Positions 24,616-33,082 of a stretch of 64,000 nucleotides of DNA are shown piece after piece. The first letter of the stretch is position 1, and the number at the start of each line of letters is the position of its first letter. Under the pieces are notes generated by a model. That model was given only the letters and a program-made list of their open reading frames with translations, did not search any database and was not told where the DNA came from. Made by a program: the position numbers and the translations under genes. Source of the DNA: Candidatus Marispirochaeta associata (GTDB lineage: Bacteria > Spirochaetota > Spirochaetia > JC444 > Marispirochaetaceae); contig JWTM01000273.1 of assembly GCA_001749745.1 (NCBI GenBank), forward strand, positions 1-64,000, given 5' to 3'.

Positions 24616-25926
24616 ATGCATAAAACCCGCCGCCTGGTAATCCTCGACGACGACCCTACGGGCATTCAGACCACTCACGGCTCGCTTGCGCTGACCCGTT
24701 GGACGCCCGAGGCGGTTACCCGGGCGCTTCAGGATAAGGTCTGTTTCTTTTTCATCCTTACCAATACCCGGGCCCTTCCGGCGGATCAGGCCGCGGAGCG
24801 CATCAGGTCGGCGGTGAAGACAGTCGAAGCGGAAGCACGCGCCCTGGGGATCGAGGTGCTCTATCTACTGCGGTCGGATTCAACCCTGCGGGGCCACTTT
24901 CCGCTGGAGATAGAAACGCTTGCGGAGACGAGCGGCATTGCCCCAGACCTCAGACTCTTTATACCAGCCTTCTTCGAGGCCGGCCGGGTCACCGAAGGGG
25001 ATGTCCACTATCTGATCCAGGAAAGCGAGAAACTTCCTTGCCATAAAAGTGAGTTTGCCCGGGATTCGGTTTTCCCCTATTCGACTGCGCATCTGCCGGA
25101 TTACATCGTGGAGAAGTACGCCGGCCGCACCACACCGAAGGTCGTCAGCATTGGGCGGGAGCTGCTCGTGGATAGTGGGGATGAGGCAATAGTTCACAGG
25201 ATTGTAGAGACGCCGAAGGGTGCCTATCTGGTGGTCAATGCAACGAGCTACGAGGAACTCGACCGCTTCAGCAGCTGCCTTACGACCTATCTCGATGACA
25301 ATCCTACGAAGCGGGTTCTGATGCAATCCTCCTCATCCTTCGTAAAATCGATTACCGCCACTAAGGAGAGCCCGCTCATTACGGGCGCCGTAGCGGGCAC
25401 CGGTCCCGGCCTGATCATCGTCGGCTCCCATGTAGAGAAAACCCCCCGCCAGCTTAAGACGCTGCTCGAGGGCGCACCCGATCTGGCGCCCTATGAGATC
25501 GATCTTTCCGAGCTGCTTGCCGATCCCGAGGACTACCGCAGCCGTATTCTCAAAGATATAGGGGCCGCTGCCGCAAGCGGGAAGAGCCCGGTGGTCTACA
25601 CACCTCGGAAAGAGGTCTCTTTTACCGATCCTGCTGCGCGGCTTGAAGCTGGTATTCAGATATCCCGCTTTCTCAGCCGCCTGGTAGTCGAAGCCGATTT
25701 CCGCCCCTCATTCCTGGTCTCCAAAGGGGGCATCACCTCCCACGATATTCTGGAGACGGGCCTTGAAGTCGATGCCGCTCGCGTACTGGGGCAGGCGGCC
25801 CCGGGCGTACCGGCCGTGCGCATGCCCGACCGCCACCGCTGGGCGGGGATGCCCTACATAATCTTCCCGGGGAATGTCGGTTCCGACTCGACCCTTCTCG
25901 AAGTCTACCGGCGACTGCGGACCTAA
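24616..25926 (+). CDS. Four-carbon acid sugar kinase family protein (DUF1537)
   Basis: This 436-residue ATP-dependent kinase has the N-terminal substrate domain signatures ILDDDPTGIQTTHGS and LLRSDSTLRGHFPLEI. The C-terminal nucleotide domain shows LIIVGSHVEKTPRQL, LVSKGGITSHDIL and FPGNVGSDSTLLEV. Characterised members phosphorylate erythronate, threonate, 2-oxo-tetronates and 3-oxo-isoapionate. The variant DDDPTG head belongs to a less-studied branch. AAGGAG and AGAGG precede the ATG. It is followed after 3 nt by an AEC carrier gene, so a sugar-acid substrate is likely. Confidence 0.9.
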   Translation: MHKTRRLVILDDDPTGIQTTHGSLALTRWTPEAVTRALQDKVCFFFILTNTRALPADQAAERIRSAVKTVEAEARALGIEVLYLLRSDSTLRGHFPLEIETLAETSGIAPDLRLFIPAFFEAGRVTEGDVHYLIQESEKLPCHKSEFARDSVFPYSTAHLPDYIVEKYAGRTTPKVVSIGRELLVDSGDEAIVHRIVETPKGAYLVVNATSYEELDRFSSCLTTYLDDNPTKRVLMQSSSSFVKSITATKESPLITGAVAGTGPGLIIVGSHVEKTPRQLKTLLEGAPDLAPYEIDLSELLADPEDYRSRILKDIGAAAASGKSPVVYTPRKEVSFTDPAARLEAGIQISRFLSRLVVEADFRPSFLVSKGGITSHDILETGLEVDAARVLGQAAPGVPAVRMPDRHRWAGMPYIIFPGNVGSDSTLLEVYRRLRT

Positions 25927-25929
25927 GAG

Positions 25930-26925
25930 ATGATAATTACCTTCGGAAAGCTGATAGGCCTCGTGGCCGTGGGATATCTCCTCTTCCATGACCGGCGGGT
26001 ACGAGAACGGCTGCTGCCGCTCTTCACCGGGTTTATCGTCAAGTTCCTGATTCCCCTCTATATGATCACCCGCTACGGCTCATCCTGGGATGAGGCGCTG
26101 CAGTACGGTTTCTATTGGATGCCGATCTTCTTCTTCCTCGGGGGATTTACGATCCTGTTTCAGTATCTGTTGATACGCAATCTCTTCAGACTGACTCCGT
26201 GGTTCAATCGAGTTCAGGGACCTAACAGAAACGACTTCATTCTGCTTTTCTCGATTCACAATGCCGGCTATATTCCGTTACCGATCTTAGCCAAGCTGGT
26301 CCCCGATGCAGTACTTGTCTATATGTTCTCCTATATCTTCGCCTTTCACCTGATCTTCTGGAGCTTTGCGATCAGTATTATCAAGACTGCTCCCGGTGAG
26401 CGGCCGACTCCGAGGGTAAAGCTGAACGCTCCCCTGGTCAGTATCATTACCGGGATAGTTTTGGCCGCGTCAGGTATCTATGAGCAAATACCTTTTGCCG
26501 TGACCGCCCCGTTGGAGCAGTACTCCAGACTGGCCATGGACGGGATATTGATTGTTCTGGGGGGTATCCTTGCCGGCGTACCCCACGAGAGCCTCCGGAC
26601 CCACCGGGAGTTTATCCCCTTTCTTACTATCCGCCAGACCCTCTACCCTGCCCTTGTACTCCTCTTCTGCATCGCCGCCCGGCTGCTCCTCGATGGGCCG
26701 GCGCTCTTCCCGACCGGCGCAATCAGCATGGATCAGACCTGGCGCTGGATGCAACTGGTGCTGGTGATTCAAGCCGCGGTACCGCCCGCCACCAATATTA
26801 TGATCGCGGTCCAGCAGTTCGGCTCAGACGAGCAACTCCGCTACACGGGAAGCGGGATCATTCTAAGCTATCTCGGTGCGGCGATTACCGTACCCCTCTT
26901 CGTGCTGCTCGCACTTATGATTTGA
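25930..26925 (+). CDS. AEC-family (auxin efflux carrier-like) transporter
   Basis: This 331-residue membrane protein has about ten helices in two inverted halves. Helix-breaking polar motifs include FSIHNAGYIPLPILAKL in the first half and QAAVPPATNIMIAVQQFGSD in the second. Family members move organic acids such as malate and malonate. It begins 3 nt after the DUF1537 kinase stop, consistent with transport of the kinase's acid substrate or of a pathway product. No other function is visible. Confidence 0.88.
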   Translation: MIITFGKLIGLVAVGYLLFHDRRVRERLLPLFTGFIVKFLIPLYMITRYGSSWDEALQYGFYWMPIFFFLGGFTILFQYLLIRNLFRLTPWFNRVQGPNRNDFILLFSIHNAGYIPLPILAKLVPDAVLVYMFSYIFAFHLIFWSFAISIIKTAPGERPTPRVKLNAPLVSIITGIVLAASGIYEQIPFAVTAPLEQYSRLAMDGILIVLGGILAGVPHESLRTHREFIPFLTIRQTLYPALVLLFCIAARLLLDGPALFPTGAISMDQTWRWMQLVLVIQAAVPPATNIMIAVQQFGSDEQLRYTGSGIILSYLGAAITVPLFVLLALMI

Positions 26926-26927
26926 TT

Positions 26928-26956
26928 TTGTCTCATCCCCGACTCTGTGGTAGAAT
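26928..26956 (+). promoter_or_regulatory. Promoter of the 26975 lipoprotein gene
   Basis: TTGTCT and TAGAAT are separated by 17 bp; the expected transcript start is about 12 bp before the ATG, just ahead of GGAGG. Confidence 0.5.
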
Positions 26957-26974
26957 TGAAGGGTGGAGGCAATA

Positions 26975-27610
26975 ATGAAAGTAAAGATCATCTTTTTGAT
27001 AACGATTCCCTTTATTGTTTTAAACGGTTGCGGAAAAATCAAAGAGGCCCGGGATACGGTCAAGGCGGTATCGCAAACGGTTGAAGCGGCCAAGGACATG
27101 GCCAAAACCGCCGAGTCGATCGAAGAGAGCCAAAACGACGGCAGACTGGAGATCGAATTGACCGAGGAATCGGTGAGGCGCTACTACCGGGGAATTATGA
27201 AACTGGAAGAGTCCTACCCGGAGATCGAGTTTCAGAGCCCCATAACCGCCGCCGCTCAAGCCGTGGTAGCGGGAGAGAACCTCGAGAAGTTGGTCGAGAA
27301 GGAGACCGATCTTAGCTACGACGAGTACAACGCCCTCTCCACGCAGATTGTACTGGCCCTCTCCCAGTCCGCTGCAGCAGGAATGGGGAGCGAGATGCTG
27401 GCAGCCATGGAGGATGCGGTGGCTCAGATGGAGGAGTACGATACCTCATCCCTCGATGATGAACAAAAGGCAGAGTTCGACGCCCAGCTGGAAGAGCAGA
27501 AGGCCGCCCTGGCCGAGGCGAAGAGCCAGGCGGATTCGCCGGCGATGCAGGCCCAAAAGGCCCAATTCGATATGATCCTGCGGGTACGGCAAGAGCTGGG
27601 GTTCGAATGA
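26975..27610 (+). CDS. Small helical lipoprotein, function unknown
   Basis: This protein of about 211 residues has a lipoprotein leader ending LNGCGK (Cys near residue 18), so it is membrane-anchored outside the cytoplasm. The remainder is highly charged, alanine/glutamate-rich and mostly helical (VSQTVEAAKDMAKTAESIEE, QLEEQKAALAEAKSQADSPA), probably coiled coil. GGAGG lies 5 nt before the ATG; an upstream GTG overlaps this site and is rejected. It overlaps the next exported-protein gene by 4 nt. I do not recognise a family. Confidence 0.8.
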   Translation: MKVKIIFLITIPFIVLNGCGKIKEARDTVKAVSQTVEAAKDMAKTAESIEESQNDGRLEIELTEESVRRYYRGIMKLEESYPEIEFQSPITAAAQAVVAGENLEKLVEKETDLSYDEYNALSTQIVLALSQSAAAGMGSEMLAAMEDAVAQMEEYDTSSLDDEQKAEFDAQLEEQKAALAEAKSQADSPAMQAQKAQFDMILRVRQELGFE

Positions 27611-28347
27611 AACGGACACTATTCCTGCTTGCAGCGCTATTTTTCCTTCTCTTTGGAGCACAGGCGGAACAAGTTTGGGAGGAGTTCCCGATTCTCCCCG
27701 GGGAGAGCGTCTGGGCCAGTTCTATCCTGCGGGAAAATCTGAGTAGCGGATGGGTAAGCTATCCGCCGGAGAACCTCTTCGATAAGAAGCCTTCCACCGC
27801 CTGGGTGGAGGGTGTCGATGGGTACGGCGAAGGCGAATATGTGCGCTTTATCCTCGATCGTCCGGTAGTGTCCGTTACTTTGACCAACGGGTTCGCCCGT
27901 TCCGAGCGGCTCTACCGCCTCAACTCCCGTCCACAACGAATCGACCTGGACCTGATGATCGGCTTTACTGCCCCGGGACTCATCTCCGAAACGGATGCCG
28001 AGCTCTACTTCCTGACAGAGTTGGGGAAGAGTCAGCGGATATGGGTGGATGATACCTTAGATCCCCAATCATTCTCTCTCGCTCTCTCTCCCGAGGAGCA
28101 GACTACTCTCCAGGATGAGGCCTGCGCGGCATTCTTCAAGGAGTACTCCTTCTTTGCCGACGAGATATGTGCCGATCTGGGCTTTGATCCCTATTCAAGC
28201 TTGACGGAAGAAGAACGGCAGGAGGTGAGGGCCCTGACCCTTACCGCCTATGCGCATACCTTCATGGGTCTCACTATTGATGAGGTCTATCCCGGAGATC
28301 GCTACCGGGATACCTGCATTTCGGAATGCGAACTCCTCTTTGAGTAG
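27607..28347 (+). CDS. Exported protein with NADase-type glycan-binding-like domain
   Basis: This 246-residue protein has a signal peptide (residues 1-20, ending AQAEQ). A discoidin-like beta domain follows with VSYPPENLFDKKPSTAWVEG, GEGEYVRFILDRPV and LTNGFARSERLYRLNSRPQR. This is the pattern of the NADase-type glycan-binding or F5/8-C-like domain found in many spirochaete and Firmicutes exported proteins. The C-terminal 70 residues are helical and without recognised motifs. It overlaps the upstream lipoprotein gene (ATGA), so the two are co-translated. Confidence 0.8.
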   Translation: MKRTLFLLAALFFLLFGAQAEQVWEEFPILPGESVWASSILRENLSSGWVSYPPENLFDKKPSTAWVEGVDGYGEGEYVRFILDRPVVSVTLTNGFARSERLYRLNSRPQRIDLDLMIGFTAPGLISETDAELYFLTELGKSQRIWVDDTLDPQSFSLALSPEEQTTLQDEACAAFFKEYSFFADEICADLGFDPYSSLTEEERQEVRALTLTAYAHTFMGLTIDEVYPGDRYRDTCISECELLFE

Positions 28348-28378
28348 TGGATTTAGTATATATTTATCGATATACCCC

Positions 28379-28431
28379 TTGAAATCATATCTCTATTTGC
28401 TATAATTTGTGTCAGGATTTAATCAAATCCT
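28379..28431 (+). promoter_or_regulatory. Strong promoter and 5'-UTR hairpin of the FMN-protein gene
   Basis: TTGAAA (28379-28384), a 16-bp spacer and TATAAT (28401-28406) form a near-consensus promoter. AGGATTT-AATC-AAATCCT (28414-28431), a perfect 7-bp stem, begins at or next to the predicted transcript start and may stabilise the mRNA. The coding start follows 30 bp later behind GGAGGG. Confidence 0.75.
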
Positions 28432-28461
28432 AATCCATCGAACACTTTTTGGAGGGAATCG

Positions 28462-29256
28462 ATGAAAAAGCTACTCACACTTATGGTTATTATGCTCGTT
28501 GCAGCGAGCTTCACCCTCTTCGCAAACGGAGAGCAGGAAGCAGCGACGGGCGCAAGTCTTGAAGACGGGGTCTACTTTGCCCAGGCCGACCAGTTCAGCG
28601 AAAAGAGCGGTTGGAAGTACAATGTAACCCTGGAAGTCGAAGGCGGAGAGATTGTTTCCGCCGACTGGGACGCTGCGCATGTCGACGCCGGCACCAGCAA
28701 GAAGGTCCGCTCCAAGAGCGGCGAATACGGTATGGTCGAGAAAGGCGGCGCCATGGCTCCCTGGTTCGAGCAGGCGGAAGCCGTCGAGGCCTACTTCCTG
28801 GAGAACCAGGATACCGCCACCCCCGACTCTATCTCCGGCGCTACCATCGGCCTCGAGGATTTCTTCACCCTGGCCGAGAAGGCTCTGGCCGCCGGTCCCG
28901 TCGGCTACGGCCCCTACAAGGACGGCGTCTACTCCGCATCCCAGGATGAGTTCGGCCACGGCTACAAGTACTTCGTCGAACTGACCGTAACCTCCGGCTA
29001 CGTGGTTGCAGCCAACTGGGACGCATTGGCTGAGGACGGCGGCAAAAACAAGCAGCAGGCTTCCGTGGACGGCGACTACGGTATGGTCGAAAAGGGCGAT
29101 GCGATGGCTCCCTGGTGGGAACAGGCTCGGGCGGTTGAGGATTACTTCCTCGAGACCCAGGATCCTTCCAAGCCCGACGCTATCTCCGGCGCTTCTATCG
29201 GTCTGGAAGAGTTCTATACCCTCGCGGGTGAGGCTCTCGCCGGCGCTAAGCGCTAA
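28462..29256 (+). CDS. Exported protein with two predicted covalent-FMN domains
   Basis: This 264-residue protein has a signal peptide ending SFTLFANGEQEA (no lipobox Cys). Two tandem repeats of about 110 residues follow (30-145 and 150-262). Each carries GEYGMVEKGGAMAPW- or GDYGMVEKGDAMAPW-like blocks and an ApbE-type flavinylation signature: DSISGAT (acceptor T128) and DAISGAS (acceptor S245). In the family, ApbE links FMN to this Thr/Ser and the protein shuttles electrons outside the membrane. A strong promoter, good ribosome site and strong terminator suggest a highly expressed single-gene unit. Confidence 0.85.
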   Translation: MKKLLTLMVIMLVAASFTLFANGEQEAATGASLEDGVYFAQADQFSEKSGWKYNVTLEVEGGEIVSADWDAAHVDAGTSKKVRSKSGEYGMVEKGGAMAPWFEQAEAVEAYFLENQDTATPDSISGATIGLEDFFTLAEKALAAGPVGYGPYKDGVYSASQDEFGHGYKYFVELTVTSGYVVAANWDALAEDGGKNKQQASVDGDYGMVEKGDAMAPWWEQARAVEDYFLETQDPSKPDAISGASIGLEEFYTLAGEALAGAKR

Positions 29257-29281
29257 GCAACAATTGCACCTTTAGACATAC

Positions 29282-29313
29282 AAACCGCTTCGGCCCAGGC
29301 CGGAGCGGTTTTT
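29282..29313 (+). terminator. Rho-independent terminator
   Basis: ACCGCTTCGGCC and GGCCGGAGCGGT form a 12-bp stem with one G-T pair and a 3-nt loop, followed by TTTTTCT. It ends the FMN-protein transcript and lies between convergent genes. Confidence 0.9.
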
Positions 29314-29320
29314 CTATCTT

Positions 29321-32300
29321 CTAACTGCCGATCCAGTGCGCTAACTTCTGCAGCAACAGCTTCTCGTTTATCGGTTTACCGACAAAATCGTTCATCCCCT
29401 CCTCGAGACAACGGCTTATATCATCCTTGAAGGTATGAGCGGTGAGGGCGATTATCGGTACCGGCGAGCCCTCGGCGTGTTCCGACTCAGCCGTGCGGAT
29501 ACGCCGGACGGCCTCGAATCCGTCAATATTGGGCATCCCCAGGTCCATGAGGATAAGATCAAAATGATCCTTTACCGCGGCATCTACCGCCTGCAGGCCG
29601 TCGACGGCGGAAACCGTTTCGTAGCCGACCTGCGTTAAGAGGTTGGTGATATAGAGCCGATTGATAGCTTCGTCTTCACAGATGAGGATGCGGCCGCCGC
29701 GGCTGCTCGATTCACCCTTATTCCGGGGTCTCTGCTCCTGCTTTCCGTTGGGTAAGGGTGAAAAGGGAAGCTCCACCCGGAAGGTAGTGCCGGTTCCCGG
29801 CACACTCTCCACGGATATCTCACCCTGCATTAAATCCACCAACTGCTTTACAATCGCCAACCCCAATCCGACGCCGCGGACCTGTTTAGTCCGACTCGGA
29901 TCGAGCTGAGTGAAGCTCTCGAATATTTTATCGAGCTTATCCGCTTCTATGCCGACCCCCGTATCCTCCACCTCCAATCTATACCTGGCCTTCCCGTTTT
30001 GGCCGACAAGATCCAGACGAACGGCGACAGACCCCTCGTTGGTGTACTTCAAGGCATTACCGGTCAGGTTGCTGACGATCTGTATAAAGCGGCTGCGATC
30101 GCCCACCACATTGACAGATGCATCGGCTAAGGATGAAGAGACAGAGAGCTGAAGCCCCTTAGCGTCCGCTACATCGGTAAAGAGACGTTCCACATAGTGT
30201 AAGGCCTCCGCTAACGAGAAGGGGTCCTCATATAACTGAAAGGAACCTGCCTCGATTCGTTCGATATCGAGGATGTCGTTGACCAACTGATTGAGATTCT
30301 CCACCGCAATCCGCGATTGCGATAAGTAATCGAGCTGAGTACGGTCGAGCTCGGTCCGGGAGAGCAGCGAGAGCATACCGAAGATCCCGTTCAGGGGAGT
30401 CCGTATTTCGTGACTCATGTTGGCCAGAAAGAGCGATTTAGCCCGGGTAGCCTCTTCGGCAATCCTGCGAGAGGCCTCGATCTCCCGGGTTCGCTCGGCT
30501 ACCTTGCGATCAAGCACCTGATTGAGCCGCTCCTGTTCGGCCAACTTGGCTTCCGAGGCCAGTTGCCGTTTACGGAGGAGGTAGACAGTCGACACAAGCA
30601 GCAGCAAAAGGAGCAGGAACCAGAATATCGTGGCCGGGGGACTCTGCCACCAGGGGGGATTAATTCGTATCGGAATGCTTATCCCCTGCTCATTCCAGTT
30701 ACCCCGGCTGCCGGCCGCGCTTATCCTGAGTCGATAGGTCCCGGGATCGAGGTTAGTGTACTGGATGAAGTTGCGTGATCCGGTTTGATTCCACTCCTCA
30801 TCGAATCCTTCGAGGAGAAAGGCATAGCTGTTGCGCCGGGGATCACTATAATCCAGGGCCGCCGCCTCCACCGAAATGAGACTATCGTCATACTCCAGCT
30901 CTACAGGCGCGTACTCATCCTCCTCAACCTTCTTCAGGGACTGTTCCTGCCCCAGCACCTCAAGACGGGTAAGCGCCACAGGCGGTACATAATCGGAGGG
31001 AGTTTCCAGTTCCTGATCGATAATTGTGACCCCCTCAACCGTACCGACATAAAACTGCCCGGAGCGGGTGCGACAGTATCCCGAGGTAAGCTCGCTGGAG
31101 AGGAGTCCGCCGGAAGCCTCATCAATGGTACGAAAACTCCCCTTCTCCCTATCGTATACCGAGATCCCCCGATTGGTGCTGATCCAGATTCTCCCCTCCT
31201 CGCCCTCGCTCAGTCCCATAATATGGTTACTCAAGAGACCGTCCCGGCGCGAAAGAAAGCGAAACCTCTCCGAGGAGGGATCATAGATATTGACGCCGCC
31301 GCCGGAGGTAGCGATCCAGAGGCTCCCGTCGGATGCTTCCACTATCTGACGGATATTATCGTTGCTAAGGCTGTCGGTATCGTGGACATCATGGTGGTAG
31401 TGGATAAAACCCGATTCATCGTCACGCAGTCTATTCAAGCCTTGATTCGTGCCGATCCAGATTGCTCCGCGGCTATCCTGAAAGACCACCCGCACCAGGT
31501 TATCCGTAAGGCTGGCCGGATCCCGATGGTCATGCTGATAGGTCCGAAAACGCCCTACGGCCGGATCGAGGACGGCCGCCCCCGATGAATTGGTACCGAA
31601 CCAGAGACGGCCGGAAGAATCCTCATTTATGGTGTAGATTATGTCTTCCGGCGGCGTCTGATCCGTTCCATCGCTGTAGATGCGCTCGAAATCATCTGTC
31701 TCCGGCCGATAGAGATTGAGTCCGTCGTTGGTGCCGATCCAGAGTCTCCCGGTTGAATCCCGGTAAATGGCGTTTATTATCTCGTCGCTGATGCTCGACG
31801 GATCATCGGCATCATGCCGATAACTCGCTATCCTTTCGGACTGCGGGTTATAACGATAGAGCCCGCCGGCATAAACGCCGATCCAGACATCCCCGTTTGA
31901 ATCCTCATGGATGGCCTCTACCTTTCCGCTGGCAATTCCCTCTCCGTCGTCCTCATCGCCGCGAATATGCCTATATTGATTCTTCCACTCGGCATAGGTA
32001 TTGATTCCGCCGCCGTTGGTTCCGATCCAGATGATCCCGGACCGATCCTCATAGAGGGAGTAGACTACATCGTGGGCCAGACGTCCCGGAATACCGGCTT
32101 CCCCCCGGGTGACCAGTTCTGTTTTACCGCTCTCCGGATCGAGCAGCACGAGACCGCCGCCCCAGGTGGCTACCCAGATTCGTCCCAGGGAGTCGAAAAG
32201 AAGATCATAGACCTGGTCCGCGGGCAAGGCGTAGGTGGTTGCCGTACCGACAACTATATCGAAGCGGCTCACCCCGCCGCCCCAGGTCCCGACCCAGATG

Positions 32301-33025
32301 TGATCGGAATTCCCCGGATCCTCGGTCAGGCTCATAGCATAGGGCGACGGCAGGGTTTCGGGATTCTCCGCATCTGAGGAGTAGGTAATAAAACGATCGG
32401 TCCCATAATCATAGCGGGAGATCCCGGCGTAGGTGGCAATCCAGAGTCGCCCTTTCCGGTCGAGCAGGATATCGCGCACCACCTTGTTCGGCAGCGCCCC
32501 GGCGCTATCCGCGTCCGGTAGATAGCGAACAAAGCGGCCCGACTCCTCTTCAAGCAAGTTCAGCCCGTCGAGGGTTCCAACCCACAAGCGCCCTTCCGCG
32601 TCCCTGGCGATCGACACCACCACGTTGTTACTCAAGCTCCTCGGATCATCCGGATCATTAACGAAGGAGACGAACTCCTCCGTCGTCGGATCGAATCGGT
32701 TCAGCCCGCCGTAAGTACCCAGCCAGATAGTTCCGTCTTGATCCAGAAAGGTCGTCTGGATCAGGTTGTGAGTGAGGGAGTTCTCGTTAAAGGGATCGTT
32801 CTCGTAGAGGGTAAAGCGGTAGCCGTCGTAGCGATTCAGCCCGGCCTGGGTCGCAATCCAGATAAAGCCCTGCTCGTCCTGGAAGATACTCGAAATCGAG
32901 GAGTTGGAGAGCCCGTCATCGGTGCCCAGACTATCGAATCGATAATGATCCGGCAGCGGCGCGGAGAAAATAACGACGGCAGAGAGGCCGAAGAGGGCCA
33001 GTAGAATCGGTTTGATGCGCTTCAT
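29321..33025 (-). CDS. Hybrid histidine kinase with 14-blade-type periplasmic propellers
   Basis: This protein of about 1,234 residues has a signal/TM segment (about 5-24) and a long run of Reg_prop repeats (about 30-690; recurring GLWIGT, GRLWVGT and GIWIGTNGGGIN-type blocks). A Y_Y_Y domain (about 700-790) and one TM (about 800-820) follow. HisKA has the acceptor His in LANMSHEIRTPLNG (about 870), then HATPase_c (VEDTGVGIE, GLGLAIVKQL) and a C-terminal receiver with Asp in LILMDLGMP (about 1,160). Unlike the Bacteroides HTCS type it has no AraC output, so it must signal to a separate protein. ATG 33025 is preferred over TTG 33034. Confidence 0.93.
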   Translation of the reverse strand: MKRIKPILLALFGLSAVVIFSAPLPDHYRFDSLGTDDGLSNSSISSIFQDEQGFIWIATQAGLNRYDGYRFTLYENDPFNENSLTHNLIQTTFLDQDGTIWLGTYGGLNRFDPTTEEFVSFVNDPDDPRSLSNNVVVSIARDAEGRLWVGTLDGLNLLEEESGRFVRYLPDADSAGALPNKVVRDILLDRKGRLWIATYAGISRYDYGTDRFITYSSDAENPETLPSPYAMSLTEDPGNSDHIWVGTWGGGVSRFDIVVGTATTYALPADQVYDLLFDSLGRIWVATWGGGLVLLDPESGKTELVTRGEAGIPGRLAHDVVYSLYEDRSGIIWIGTNGGGINTYAEWKNQYRHIRGDEDDGEGIASGKVEAIHEDSNGDVWIGVYAGGLYRYNPQSERIASYRHDADDPSSISDEIINAIYRDSTGRLWIGTNDGLNLYRPETDDFERIYSDGTDQTPPEDIIYTINEDSSGRLWFGTNSSGAAVLDPAVGRFRTYQHDHRDPASLTDNLVRVVFQDSRGAIWIGTNQGLNRLRDDESGFIHYHHDVHDTDSLSNDNIRQIVEASDGSLWIATSGGGVNIYDPSSERFRFLSRRDGLLSNHIMGLSEGEEGRIWISTNRGISVYDREKGSFRTIDEASGGLLSSELTSGYCRTRSGQFYVGTVEGVTIIDQELETPSDYVPPVALTRLEVLGQEQSLKKVEEDEYAPVELEYDDSLISVEAAALDYSDPRRNSYAFLLEGFDEEWNQTGSRNFIQYTNLDPGTYRLRISAAGSRGNWNEQGISIPIRINPPWWQSPPATIFWFLLLLLLLVSTVYLLRKRQLASEAKLAEQERLNQVLDRKVAERTREIEASRRIAEEATRAKSLFLANMSHEIRTPLNGIFGMLSLLSRTELDRTQLDYLSQSRIAVENLNQLVNDILDIERIEAGSFQLYEDPFSLAEALHYVERLFTDVADAKGLQLSVSSSLADASVNVVGDRSRFIQIVSNLTGNALKYTNEGSVAVRLDLVGQNGKARYRLEVEDTGVGIEADKLDKIFESFTQLDPSRTKQVRGVGLGLAIVKQLVDLMQGEISVESVPGTGTTFRVELPFSPLPNGKQEQRPRNKGESSSRGGRILICEDEAINRLYITNLLTQVGYETVSAVDGLQAVDAAVKDHFDLILMDLGMPNIDGFEAVRRIRTAESEHAEGSPVPIIALTAHTFKDDISRCLEEGMNDFVGKPINEKLLLQKLAHWIGS

Positions 33026-33033
33026 TACTCTCA

Positions 33034-33058
33034 ATTATATGGGATATGAGCTGGTCTG
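33034..33058 (-). promoter_or_regulatory. Possible promoter close to the hybrid-kinase start
   Basis: On the minus strand TATAAT occupies 33039-33034, with TTGC-like sequence 18 bp further upstream. Initiation would fall within a few bases of the ATG at 33025, implying a leaderless or very short-leader mRNA. Read-through from the Mrp operon is the alternative. Confidence 0.35.
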
Positions 33059-33082
33059 CGCAAATCCTCTCGGCCGAAACTA

